A DNA stretch of 35,846 nt, from the IMG/VR virus record IMGVR_UViG_3300031885_000062, positions 1 to 35,846 of that record; one strand, given 5' to 3'. A program made the position numbers and the translations under genes. This document shows positions 19,231-27,097 of this stretch, one piece after another. The notes under the pieces are model-generated. The model worked only from the letters and a program-made list of their open reading frames with translations. It searched no databases and was not told where the DNA came from. Source of the DNA: a virus. The first letter of the stretch is position 1, and each line of letters starts with the position of its first letter.

Positions 19231-20484
19231 TTATTTTTTCACGGGTTGAGAGAGACGGGACACAATTTCTGCGTACGTAATCGGGCGGCCTTCGCGCTTT
19301 TTCTCCTCTACGTCACAGTCTGGGCACCATTCCAGCAAATCGCTCTCCTCATCGTCGCCCCAACACCGTTCTCTTTTCGTGTGGTGGCCGCGCCGAGCGA
19401 GAGCCTGAGCGCGCTGATTTTTCGTAAAACCTGCGCGAGTAGTGCAGAACCGTTCGAAGAATCGTTGCCAATTCTGTGGCGAAAACAGCGCGCCTGAGGC
19501 GTAACAGATATTCATCAGCTTATCATCGGCGACGTTCTTCACGGGATTAGACGCACGATAGAAGTGCCGCGTGAAGTAATCGCGCGACACGTAGACGGGG
19601 ACGCGCATCAGCGTCGCCTTGAAAGCCATGGGCTCGAGCAGCCAGCCCCAGCAGCCGAGCGAACTTTCCCAAAGAAGGCCGGTGGGCCTACGAAGCTCTT
19701 CTATCGTTTCGCGGCTGTAGGTGTAACACGCGCCTATCATCGCCTGCACGCGCGCCCACGGCTCTTCGGGGCGCCTCCATTTTTCGCCGTCGCGGTGGGG
19801 CCACTTCTCACCTATCCACCGTACGGCGAAACAGTCTCTCGGCTTCTTCACCAGGTACCCGCCCCACTGGCGCATTTTAGATTCGTTCTCCCAGCCGTAC
19901 GACGCAGAACACGCGAGACACTTCTCCACGGCGGCGCGCCGCGCCACGTTTTCTAGAACACCTTTCGGTATTCTCATGTGCGAATCAAGCACCCCTACCA
20001 CGTCAGCGCCGTTCTGTAGCGCGATGTCGGTGCCCGCGTTGAGGTTAGCGCCTATGCCGCGCGGCTTTTCGTTCCGCACGACGCGCCCGAACGGCACGCG
20101 CGCCGGCGAATCAGAGCCGTCGTCTATCACCAGTAAATCGAGGTCGACGTTCGGGTCGACGCGGCTATCTTTCACGGCCTGGCACGTAGACGCCAACAGC
20201 GGTTCGTTGCGCGTGCTTATTACGTACGTGACTTTCAGCCGACGCAGCCACCCCGGGTGGAACACCCCCCACTTGTCGTGCCGGCACACGACCCCGTTGT
20301 TGCCGGTCAGCTTCTTGAACAGGCACTCGCGGTGCGTCGACGCCCACCTAATCGTGCAGGCCGGGTCTACGTCACACGCTTTACAGGTGGCCCGCCGTTC
20401 GGCAATCAAGACGCTGGCGTGCGTCGGAAACGCCGGGTCTCGCGGCCGCGCCCACGCCGCGCGTATCGCGTCTTCTGCGTTCAC
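19231..20484 (-). CDS. Family 2 glycosyltransferase, GT27-like, with N-terminal Cys-rich zinc-like domain
   Basis: A protein of 417 residues. Residues about 25-70 contain five to seven Cys in a CxxC-type arrangement (CKACDVDPAC, then ECLFKK and VCRHDKWG), as in cysteine domains often attached to phage glycosyltransferases. The GT-A domain follows: VTYVISTRNEP, LLVIDDGS, NLNAGTDIALQNGADVVGVL and then DSHMRIP. The DSH triad is the metal/UDP-binding motif seen in polypeptide GalNAc-transferases, and the later GCWGW and FTRHFYR segments also resemble that family. It would transfer a sugar from a nucleotide sugar. It lies one gene from the Thr-repeat protein, making a virion protein target plausible. 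The start is GTG 20484, overlapping the upstream TGA. Confidence 0.83.
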   Translation of the reverse strand: MNAEDAIRAAWARPRDPAFPTHASVLIAERRATCKACDVDPACTIRWASTHRECLFKKLTGNNGVVCRHDKWGVFHPGWLRRLKVTYVISTRNEPLLASTCQAVKDSRVDPNVDLDLLVIDDGSDSPARVPFGRVVRNEKPRGIGANLNAGTDIALQNGADVVGVLDSHMRIPKGVLENVARRAAVEKCLACSASYGWENESKMRQWGGYLVKKPRDCFAVRWIGEKWPHRDGEKWRRPEEPWARVQAMIGACYTYSRETIEELRRPTGLLWESSLGCWGWLLEPMAFKATLMRVPVYVSRDYFTRHFYRASNPVKNVADDKLMNICYASGALFSPQNWQRFFERFCTTRAGFTKNQRAQALARRGHHTKRERCWGDDEESDLLEWCPDCDVEEKKREGRPITYAEIVSRLSQPVKK

Positions 20485-21008
20485 CGTACCGCCTCCGCCA
20501 GTGCGTCCAACAGGCCGTGCTTTTTCGCCAGCCGTATTCCGTCGTCCTGAGACAATCGCCCCCGGTCTACCAGCGTGTTGATGAGCGCCGCCGCATCTGC
20601 GTCTGTGGCCAGCGCCTTCAGCGTCTCTATGCTCTTTCGCACGTGCTCTTCCGTGGCGAACTTATCGGCCGGCATCAGCAGCACGCGCGCCGCGCTCTGC
20701 CAATATACCACGTACCGCAGCCACGCGTTATCTCTCGGGTCTGTAGACGTCCCGTTGAAACGACAGACCCGGCACAACGGCCTGTCGCACCCGTAGCCAC
20801 CCACTAGCCACGCGCCCACGGCAGAGCATCCGGCCGCTTCTATCGTGTACGTCTGGCCCGTATCGTACTTGCCGGTTATCGACACCGGGGCCCCGCGCGC
20901 CGGACACGCGTCGACGGCTGCGTCTGCGCCGGCTGCGTCGAGCTCAGGGGTGGTCGCGCCGACGTGGCCCGCTCGCGCGGCGAATTCGTCTGGGTCTATA
21001 GTCGTCAT
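20481..21008 (-). CDS. Hypothetical protein, 175 residues
   Basis: The ATG at 21008 overlaps the stop of the Thr-repeat gene. Residues 35-90 contain six Cys (including GYGCDRPLCRVCRFNG). The second half is helical and acidic (PADKFATEEHVRKSIETLKA). The mix suggests a Cys-bearing beta domain followed by a helical bundle. It shares the Cys richness of its neighbours on both sides. No lysozyme, peptidase or fibre motif is visible. A chaperone or structural partner for the Thr-repeat protein is one possibility, from position only. Confidence 0.6.
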   Translation of the reverse strand: MTTIDPDEFAARAGHVGATTPELDAAGADAAVDACPARGAPVSITGKYDTGQTYTIEAAGCSAVGAWLVGGYGCDRPLCRVCRFNGTSTDPRDNAWLRYVVYWQSAARVLLMPADKFATEEHVRKSIETLKALATDADAAALINTLVDRGRLSQDDGIRLAKKHGLLDALAEAVR

Positions 21009-22057
21009 ACGCAGTGCCTCTGGGGATAACAGTTGTCATTGATATACTTGTACTTGTAAGGCGTGCCACCGGCGCACGGCTTATCGGGGTTTATCGCGTG
21101 GAAGTGGCACATGAGGTCTTCGTTTTCCATAAAACACTGCGACACGTACCCGTCGATACAGGCCTTGTCCATCGTCGCCCAGTTATCCGCGGTACAGTCG
21201 TATGGCGGAGTAGCCGTGCATTGGGCGGCGGCATAGAAACAGCACTTATCGGGGTGCGGATTAACCCACTCGGTTGTCGTCGCGACTTTCGTAGTGGTCG
21301 GTACTTTCGTTGTCGTCGCGACTTTCGTAGTGGTCGGTACTTCCGTTGTCGTCGCGACTTTCGTAGTGGTCGGTACTTCTGTAGTAGTCGGGACTTCCGT
21401 AGTGGTCGGTACTTCTGTAGTAGTCGGGACGCCCGTTGTCGTGCCGGGCGCTTCCGTTGTCGTCGCGACTTCCGTAGTGGTACTGGGGCCGGTAGTTGTC
21501 GGTTCGCAAGAACACGTCCCGACGACTTCGAGCGTCATCGGGAAGTCGCAACCCACGGCGCGCTCGCGATGGTACGTGCCGACGGGGCTCGATAGACTGG
21601 GGTCCTGAGACATCGGGCAGTCGTAACTGAAGTCGCTCCAGTACGCCGCGTCGCCGAGCCCGTGACAGTCGATAATCACCCGCCAGTAACACCGGCCGTC
21701 TCCCCAGTAGTTGGCGAACGGAGTGAGAAACGCGTGGTAGACCATCGGACACGGGTACTGCGGCGCGCCGCAATCCGCCCAGCCTTCCGAGCCCGGCGTG
21801 TACCGCCACCGGCACAGAACGCCGTTGTCCCACTTCTGTACGCAGATGTCACAGTCGTCTACGCAGTGACAGAAACCGGTCATCTCCGACAGTGGCCAAC
21901 GAATCAGGTAACAGTCCGGCCAACCGGAACAGGGGTACTCTACCCAACAGTCCCAACAGATTTCGGTAGTGGTGCAACAGCACTCGTCGGATACGGCGAC
22001 CTTGCCGTCTACTATAAGGAGTTTTCCGCCGTACGTCATTGCTCCGTAGTCTGGCAC
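21005..22057 (-). CDS. Cys-rich distal tail protein with mucin-like Thr repeat
   Basis: 350 residues in three parts. Residues 1-185 form a Cys/Trp-rich domain with 20 Cys. Residues 186-263 are a mucin-like linker with 13 TTT triplets in a mostly 6-residue period (V-P/A-T-T-T-E/K). Residues 264-350 are a second Cys-rich domain with 10 Cys. No signal peptide. As one of the last tail-operon genes it is a candidate receptor-binding or tail-tip protein, with the Thr stalk separating two disulphide-capable domains. The adjacent GT2 enzyme could glycosylate it. The start is taken as GTG 22057 (GAGGG upstream); ATG 22039 is an alternative. No homologue is recognised. Confidence 0.75.
   Translation of the reverse strand: MPDYGAMTYGGKLLIVDGKVAVSDECCCTTTEICWDCWVEYPCSGWPDCYLIRWPLSEMTGFCHCVDDCDICVQKWDNGVLCRWRYTPGSEGWADCGAPQYPCPMVYHAFLTPFANYWGDGRCYWRVIIDCHGLGDAAYWSDFSYDCPMSQDPSLSSPVGTYHRERAVGCDFPMTLEVVGTCSCEPTTTGPSTTTEVATTTEAPGTTTGVPTTTEVPTTTEVPTTTEVPTTTKVATTTEVPTTTKVATTTKVPTTTKVATTTEWVNPHPDKCCFYAAAQCTATPPYDCTADNWATMDKACIDGYVSQCFMENEDLMCHFHAINPDKPCAGGTPYKYKYINDNCYPQRHCV
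21269..21502. repeat. Tandem ~18-bp repeats encoding the Thr-rich stalk
   Basis: In-frame tandem units of about 18 bp, each encoding V-P/A-T-T-T-E/K, with silent and Glu/Lys or Pro/Ala variation between units. Such arrays change length by slippage or recombination, so the stalk length may vary between isolates. Confidence 0.9.
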
Positions 22058-22067
22058 GGCGGCGCCC

Positions 22068-22718
22068 TCACGTTGCCGTAGTAGTCGGCGGCGTCACGCA
22101 CTTCGTAACCCCGACCCACTTAGGCGTATGGCTGCCGACGAACCCGAGGTCGCCGTCGGCGTCGTGGTCGAACCCCAGAAACGAGTTGACCGCTGGCGCG
22201 GCGAGACGCACTATCCGGTCTCCGTCGTGGTAATACGTGTCGCCGCTCGTCCCATACCACTGGTTGGGCACGCACACCCAGTACTCCGTGACGCCTATTC
22301 CATCGCCGTCTACGGTCTGCACCCGCAACGCTGGGGCCACGAGGTCGGCCTGCAGGGGCGCGAGGTCTGGGGTGGCCGTGGCGGACGCGAGCTCGAACCC
22401 GTTGTAACCGTAGTCCGAAGACAAGAGGCTCCTGTGATTTACCCACACCTCTGGCTCGGTTTCGAGCTTCTCGAGCGGCTGCACCGTGTACCGCCACCGT
22501 CGACGGCTCGTTATTTCCTCGTGCGCGTCTACGATTTTAACTACCACGAGGCCTTCGAACCGTAACGGCTTTCGGAAACCGAGAAATCGCCCAGCCGCTA
22601 CCCCGTCTATACCGAGGAGCGACGCCATCTGGGCCAACAGCCCACGCATCTGGCTCTCTTCGCTGGCGAGTATCGGGTCGCCGGGCTTAACCGGCTTGAA
22701 ACTGCGGTCGGGTCTCAT
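22068..22718 (-). CDS. Putative virion/tail protein with short Thr-rich tail
   Basis: A protein of 216 residues. The N-terminal 55 residues are helical and basic. The remainder is beta-rich with Asp/Gly/Tyr segments (NQWYGTSGDTYYHDGDRIVR) typical of phage fibre or tail-tip proteins. It ends in a short Thr run (TPPTTTAT) like those on the capsid protein. The ATG at 22718 overlaps the TGA of the upstream tail gene. Its position between a tail gene and the Thr-repeat protein supports a distal tail role; no family is recognised. Confidence 0.65.
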   Translation of the reverse strand: MRPDRSFKPVKPGDPILASEESQMRGLLAQMASLLGIDGVAAGRFLGFRKPLRFEGLVVVKIVDAHEEITSRRRWRYTVQPLEKLETEPEVWVNHRSLLSSDYGYNGFELASATATPDLAPLQADLVAPALRVQTVDGDGIGVTEYWVCVPNQWYGTSGDTYYHDGDRIVRLAAPAVNSFLGFDHDADGDLGFVGSHTPKWVGVTKCVTPPTTTAT

Positions 22719-23542
22719 GCCATCAACCCCAGTAAATCGGCGAGTGGGTAAGGCTTGTACAGTATTCCATTATAGTAGATGTCTTCTGGGTCTGTAGAAC
22801 CGTGGCGCCGGTACTTGTTCCAGCCCGTCGGCTTTATTGTGAAGCGGTACGTCAGATTGAAGCGCGACGCCCCGTCGGCAGTTATCGTCCGGTCGAACGT
22901 CGGCTGCGTGTACAGCACCGTCTCTGGCCCCACGGCGACGCTAATCGCATTGATCGTCATGGCCGCGCTGTTCACGCAACCCATGTAATCGAGCGCGGCC
23001 GCCGGGATGACTTCTACCAGGTGACGGGTGTACGTGTAGTCGAGCATTCTGTAGAGAATGCCGGGCGCTTCTGCCTCTTCGAGAGGCGTATTGTCGCCCC
23101 ACGTCATGCCTTTGTTGGGCAGCGTCAAGAATTCGCCAGCGCCTTCGAACGTCTCTTCGACGAGCGGCGTAGTCTCTCCATCTCCGCTAAACGTGTACTG
23201 CGGCACCTCGTACGTCACGTCCAGCACGGCGTGCAGGTAGTTAGACTGTTGCCCCAAGCCGCCGTCGGAAATACGCCCGAACGGGCTGACGCTAATCTTT
23301 AGCGCTATGGGCTTGCGCGACGTGAGGGCGGGGTCCCAGTAGGGGTAGACGTGCGGCTCTACGTTAGTCTTAGAACCGGGCAGCTTGTAGCCTAACAGCT
23401 CTTTGACTAACTGGGCCCGGTCGGCCCACGCGCACTTCAGTTTGCGCGCGGCAGAGAATATCGGCTCCCAACTCTCGGTAGGATAGCCGTCCAATTCTTC
23501 GTGCGCGACAGTGAGCGTGCAAAGTATCGTTTCGCCTATCAT
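22715..23542 (-). CDS. Tail protein downstream of tape measure, 275 residues
   Basis: Beta-rich protein: alternating strands such as LHAVLDVTYEVPQYTFSGDG, and near the end FNLTYRFTIKPTGWNKYRRH, a pattern common in siphovirus tail structural proteins located after the tape measure. No signal, coiled coil or enzyme motif. The start is an ATG at 23542, four bases after the tape measure stop, with only a weak ribosome binding site, consistent with coupling. It probably forms part of the distal tail or baseplate. That role is inferred from gene order. Confidence 0.65.
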   Translation of the reverse strand: MIGETILCTLTVAHEELDGYPTESWEPIFSAARKLKCAWADRAQLVKELLGYKLPGSKTNVEPHVYPYWDPALTSRKPIALKISVSPFGRISDGGLGQQSNYLHAVLDVTYEVPQYTFSGDGETTPLVEETFEGAGEFLTLPNKGMTWGDNTPLEEAEAPGILYRMLDYTYTRHLVEVIPAAALDYMGCVNSAAMTINAISVAVGPETVLYTQPTFDRTITADGASRFNLTYRFTIKPTGWNKYRRHGSTDPEDIYYNGILYKPYPLADLLGLMA

Positions 23543-23545
23543 AGT

Positions 23546-25411
23546 TTACCCGTATTTAGCCGTGGCTGAAACCCGTTTAGAAATTATCGAGAGGTAAGAC
23601 CGACTGTCGTCGAGTATGTCCCGCTGCTGACGGTTCAGCGCCACGAGTTCTTCGTCTTCGGACGACATATCTACGGCGGTCTTCAGCGGCTTGATGATAG
23701 CAGCCTGGAATTCTTTCCACGCTTCGACTAGGCCCACGAACTTCGGTTTCACCTTTACGGTAGAAACGGTATCGGGCTCTACGAAATTAGGCTTTACCGG
23801 TATCTCCGGTTCTTCGCCGCCGAACAGCGCCGAAAAATCGGGCCACGCGACTTTACCGAACTCGAACGTGCGCCACTTCTCGAGAAGTTTATCGCCGACT
23901 TCGTCGACCGCGTTCCACAGCGCGGCTTCCGTGTCGTCTATCTCGCGGTCGAGCCCTGGCGGGCGGGCGACAGCCCTCCACAGGTATTCGCCGGCAACAT
24001 CGGCCTGGCCTTTCATCCGGTAGTACCACACGGTAAAGTTCGCTCCGACGTCTTCCCAGAACGAGAACCAGACTTCGCCGTAATATTTCAGATAGTCTCC
24101 GAGGTGCGTGGCTGTAAAGATAATCTGATTCACCATCGTACGCCACGCCGCCTGCACGTAGAGTATCGTGTACACGGCAATTTCTTCCCAATTTATGAAC
24201 GCGAAAGCGAGGCCTTTCAGCGTAGTTACTATAACATCGCGCAGACCTGTTAGCGCCGATTCGGTGCCCGGACCCACGACTCCCCAGAATATTTTGAATT
24301 GTTTTACGACGGCTTCGAAAAAGATGACAGCCGTGTTCCACAGCACGCGAGAAAAATCGACTATTGCGCCGACGAGTGGAGACAACCACGCCCAGAGTTC
24401 GGCGAGCCCCCGTCTAATAGTAACCAGTTTATCGGCGAACGTCTGGCCCGGCCCGGCCGCCCTCCACAGCGCCTTACCTAAAGCTGCGATGACCGCTAGA
24501 ACTAAGCCCAGCGAGCCTATCAGCGGCGCTATGACGCTCCACAGCGCGCCGACCGCGAAGCTTACCGCGCCGAACGCAACGCCCAGGCCCGTCGCTGCGA
24601 GAGCGAGGCCCGTGAACATCGACACCAGCGCTTTATGGCCTTCTATCCATTTCGTCACGGCGACCAGTGCCGGCCGTACGCCCTTCTCGATGAAGTTGAA
24701 TAGCGGTACCAGCGCCATTCCCCAGTCTTCGAACAGATGTCCGAGGTCTCTGCGAAGTCTAGTCAACCGGCCGAATAGCGAAGAGCCGATAGCTTTAGCT
24801 GCGCCGCCGAACTCTCGGTTCAGTTCGGCCAGTATGTACCGTTGCGCCTTTAACACGTCGCCTTGTTTAACCCAGTTCGCTATCATCTTCTGCTGGTCGC
24901 GCGTGATGTTCACGCCCACGCGGCGCATCATCATCATGCCTACGGTCGGGTCTTGCATGGCCTTGCCTATCATTATCACAGAAGTCTTGATATCGCGGTC
25001 CATCACTGCAGCCATATCTACAGAAGCCTCGTACGCCGCTTTGAACATATCGCCGGTAACTTTCGGGAATGTTAACATGATAGACAGCCCGCGATAGAGT
25101 TCTTCTCGCCCGTAGGCCGTAACGGCTTTAAGACCGTTGGCATATTCTATCAGTTGTTCGGCCGAAAAGCCGGCAGCCCCGCCCGTCGCGCGAACCTGGC
25201 TCGCTAAGAGGCTCGTTTCTCGCTGCATTTCCGCCGCTGCGTGCAGCGCGTACCCGGTCTTTGCCGCGAGAATGCCGAACGCCCACGCAGACCGGTATCC
25301 GATATTAGACAGCGCGGCCCCGAGACGCTGACGTATCGACGCGACAGACGCGTTCAGGCCCGCGGCGTTCCCGTTGAACTGGATTGTCGCCTGGCCGAGC
25401 GTGAAACCCAT
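23546..25411 (-). CDS. Tape measure protein
   Basis: 621 residues, the longest gene of the tail module. The N-terminal 230 residues are helical with Gln/Ala heptads and contain a segment (AYEASVDMAAVMDRDIKTSV) typical of minor tail/tape measure proteins. A strongly hydrophobic stretch lies at about 260-315, then further hydrophobic and amphipathic helices. It sets tail length and is ejected into the host envelope. At about 1.5 angstroms per residue it would predict a tail of roughly 90 nm. The start is an ATG at 25411 with GGGAGAG. It directly follows the frameshifted tail chaperone gene, the standard order. Confidence 0.88.
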   Translation of the reverse strand: MGFTLGQATIQFNGNAAGLNASVASIRQRLGAALSNIGYRSAWAFGILAAKTGYALHAAAEMQRETSLLASQVRATGGAAGFSAEQLIEYANGLKAVTAYGREELYRGLSIMLTFPKVTGDMFKAAYEASVDMAAVMDRDIKTSVIMIGKAMQDPTVGMMMMRRVGVNITRDQQKMIANWVKQGDVLKAQRYILAELNREFGGAAKAIGSSLFGRLTRLRRDLGHLFEDWGMALVPLFNFIEKGVRPALVAVTKWIEGHKALVSMFTGLALAATGLGVAFGAVSFAVGALWSVIAPLIGSLGLVLAVIAALGKALWRAAGPGQTFADKLVTIRRGLAELWAWLSPLVGAIVDFSRVLWNTAVIFFEAVVKQFKIFWGVVGPGTESALTGLRDVIVTTLKGLAFAFINWEEIAVYTILYVQAAWRTMVNQIIFTATHLGDYLKYYGEVWFSFWEDVGANFTVWYYRMKGQADVAGEYLWRAVARPPGLDREIDDTEAALWNAVDEVGDKLLEKWRTFEFGKVAWPDFSALFGGEEPEIPVKPNFVEPDTVSTVKVKPKFVGLVEAWKEFQAAIIKPLKTAVDMSSEDEELVALNRQQRDILDDSRSYLSIISKRVSATAKYG

Positions 25412-25412
25412 T

Positions 25413-25616
25413 TCATCTCTCCCTGCGCCGAATCGGGCCTATCTCGTGGCCCAATGCTATCTGCGTCTGAAGCGGGGTCAGTTCTGTCACTTGTTCGAGG
25501 GTCCATCCGTAACTTTCGCAGAGCTGTTTGCAGAGCCGGCTGAAGCTCCAGCTTCGCCCCGGGTAGGGCGCGCCCCTTCGTCTCCCAATAGGCCCGACAG
25601 ACGAAACGTCTCTTCG
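25413..25616 (-). CDS. Tail assembly chaperone, -1 frameshift extension
   Basis: In the -1 frame relative to the chaperone gene, the sequence is open from 25617 (after a TAG at 25618-25620) to a TGA at 25413, just before the tape measure ATG. The translation contains SFSRLCKQLCESYGWTLEQV followed by TELTPLQTQIALGHEIG, the typical second domain of siphovirus tail chaperones (lambda G-T type). There is no start codon of its own, so production by programmed frameshifting from the 25487-25978 gene is expected. I could not identify a canonical XXXYYYZ slippery heptamer in the overlap, so the slip site is unassigned. Confidence 0.65.
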   Translation of the reverse strand, partial: RRDVSSVGPIGRRRGAPYPGRSWSFSRLCKQLCESYGWTLEQVTELTPLQTQIALGHEIGPIRRRER

Positions 25617-25978
25617 ACTACCTGCATTAAACTTTCGCGCGTGACGAACATATCAGATACCTTGGCGGGCGTCAGGTCGGACTGATGACGACGAAGTGCT
25701 AAATACGCAATTTCTAACAGTCCACCTAGTGGTATGGTGACAGCATCTTCTACCACGAACGTGAGCGATGCTGCAACCCGAAACGCTTCGGAGAAAATGA
25801 GTTTCTTCTCTTCTTTCGACGCAGCGTTTTGCGCGGCTGTACGAGCCGCTTCTACGATATTGGACCGCATCCATTGTTCGAAAATGCCGAGGTCAGCCCA
25901 AGACAGTCCCGTAATTTTAACCTCGTGGCCCCCGATGACCTGAGAAGATGGGGCGTTACTCGCGTTCGCCAGTTCCAT
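25487..25978 (-). CDS. Tail assembly chaperone, short form
   Basis: A helical protein of 163 residues directly upstream of the tape measure. After a flexible N-terminus it has LSWADLGIFEQWMRSNIVEA and several helices. The last 35 residues are Gly/Ala/Ser-rich. Position, length and composition match lambda gpG-type chaperones that bind the tape measure during tail assembly. The ATG at 25978 has GGAGG. A second domain follows in the -1 frame. The spacer before it (25979-26113) holds no gene and ends in a GGCC-rich motif. Confidence 0.75.
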   Translation of the reverse strand: MELANASNAPSSQVIGGHEVKITGLSWADLGIFEQWMRSNIVEAARTAAQNAASKEEKKLIFSEAFRVAASLTFVVEDAVTIPLGGLLEIAYLALRRHQSDLTPAKVSDMFVTRESLMQVVEETFRLSGLLGDEGARPTRGEAGASAGSANSSAKVTDGPSNK

Positions 25979-26113
25979 TGCACGGCCTCCAAAAATACGT
26001 TCTTAAGGTTCGCGCGCCCGTCTAACCCCTTGAAATCGGCCTACCCGTATAAACCCATTGCCGGGCGCCTCGAATGGCCTCTACCGGCCCCCTAGGCCCG
26101 TTCTACGCGTATT
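25979..26113. other. Spacer between tail tube and tail chaperone genes
   Basis: 135 bases with no supportable gene. On the minus strand the part nearest the tail tube stop contains AGAACGGGCCTAGGGGGCC, nearly the same as AAGAACGGGCTCTAGGGGGCC at about 11053-11073 at another gene end, followed by further GGCC-rich palindromic sequence. It could be a processing or attenuation site after the highly expressed tail tube gene. Confidence 0.4.
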
Positions 26114-26506
26114 CTACGCAATAGTAAACTCGCCGTCTCCCGAGAAATTGACCGTAGCCGCCGTCGGGTCGCCGCCTTCTACCTGTACGTCCTCGTCGAT
26201 GCTGTCGATTATAGCCGGGCCAGTCAACGTCATCCCGGTATCAGACAGCAATTCAAGGGTGACCTTGTCGCCCTCATCGAACCCTAGAGCGAGGTCGCCG
26301 TCTTGTGTGTACACCTCGAACGACCCGTTCCAGTCGCGGTTTCCGGCTACTCGTTTCTTCCAGCCAGCCGTGCTCGAAGACGCGTACTCTTTGTTATCTG
26401 ACAGCCGCGAAACTTTCCACGACCGCACGTCGAGCACCTCAGTCTTCGCGCCTCCTTCCGGCGTGTAGTACGCCTTGCCGCTTTTACCGCTTATCGGACC
26501 CGCCAT
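26114..26506 (-). CDS. Major tail (tube) protein
   Basis: A protein of 130 residues, beta-rich. The segment SWKVSRLSDNKEYASSSTAG followed by WKKRVAGNRDWNGSFEVYT is characteristic of single-domain tail tube proteins of siphophages. It lies between tail terminator-like and tail chaperone genes, as expected. Hexameric rings of this protein form the tube. The ATG at 26506 has GGAGGG. No Thr-rich tail here, unlike the neighbouring 186-residue protein. Family assignment is from pattern and position. Confidence 0.78.
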   Translation of the reverse strand: MAGPISGKSGKAYYTPEGGAKTEVLDVRSWKVSRLSDNKEYASSSTAGWKKRVAGNRDWNGSFEVYTQDGDLALGFDEGDKVTLELLSDTGMTLTGPAIIDSIDEDVQVEGGDPTAATVNFSGDGEFTIA

Positions 26507-26536
26507 TGTTCAGCCCTCCATTTTTCGAGTTCAAGT

Positions 26537-27097
26537 CTACACCCCGGTCGTCGTAGTTGCCCCGGCCGTAGTGGTAGTCGGCGCTATGTACGCGTCGCCG
26601 ATGACTATGATGTTGACGTCGACCGCGCCGGCCCCGTCATTGTTGTTCGTGAACCGCAGGGTAGCTCTGGCGGCTAACACCTCCCAGCCCTCTGCTGTAT
26701 CGCAGACGAATATGGCCGCGCCGCCCGGCTTAACGTTGAGAGCGTCGCCGGAGAGAAACGGCCCGTACCACGGGTCGGCAACGCCGCCATCGACTTTGAG
26801 ACTAGACCCGGTCGTCCGGCTCGAAGCGCTCTGCACGATGAGAACCTTCACCGAGCCGAACACTACGGCGTTCCCGTTGAGGTCTTTCAGCGAACCGTCC
26901 TGCAAATCGATAGTCTGCGGCGCGCCTATGGCTACCGATACGTCGTCGTGCCACATTAGGTTCGCTTGCTGTTCGCCGTTGCCGTCGGAGAACGCGAAGT
27001 TTATCTGCTTGGTAAGCGGGTTGATGACGGTGCCTAAACCGTACGCCAAGGTCCCGGTCATCTGCACAGACGTTTTTATGTTGCCTGTAAGGTCCAT
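26537..27097 (-). CDS. Virion structural protein with Thr-rich C-terminus
   Basis: A beta-rich protein of 186 residues. Segments GNGEQQANLMWHDDVSVAIG, DLQDGSLKDLNGNAVVFGSV and GGVADPWYGPFLSGDALNVK form a pattern recurring in phage structural proteins near head-tail genes; its exact place in the virion is unknown. The C-terminus ends APTTTTAGATTTTGV, closely resembling the capsid protein's tail. The ATG at 27097 has AAAGGAG. It lies between tail terminator and tail tube genes, so it may decorate the head or tail tube. Confidence 0.7.
   Translation of the reverse strand: MDLTGNIKTSVQMTGTLAYGLGTVINPLTKQINFAFSDGNGEQQANLMWHDDVSVAIGAPQTIDLQDGSLKDLNGNAVVFGSVKVLIVQSASSRTTGSSLKVDGGVADPWYGPFLSGDALNVKPGGAAIFVCDTAEGWEVLAARATLRFTNNNDGAGAVDVNIIVIGDAYIAPTTTTAGATTTTGV

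Noticed and set aside
20481-21008. 175-residue protein as an endolysin
   Set aside because: No catalytic motif of lysozyme, amidase or peptidase families; Cys pattern and helices do not fit, so left as hypothetical.
21269-21502. Tandem ~18-bp repeats considered as a CRISPR array
   Set aside because: Units are in-frame and contiguous with no spacers; they encode the Thr stalk.
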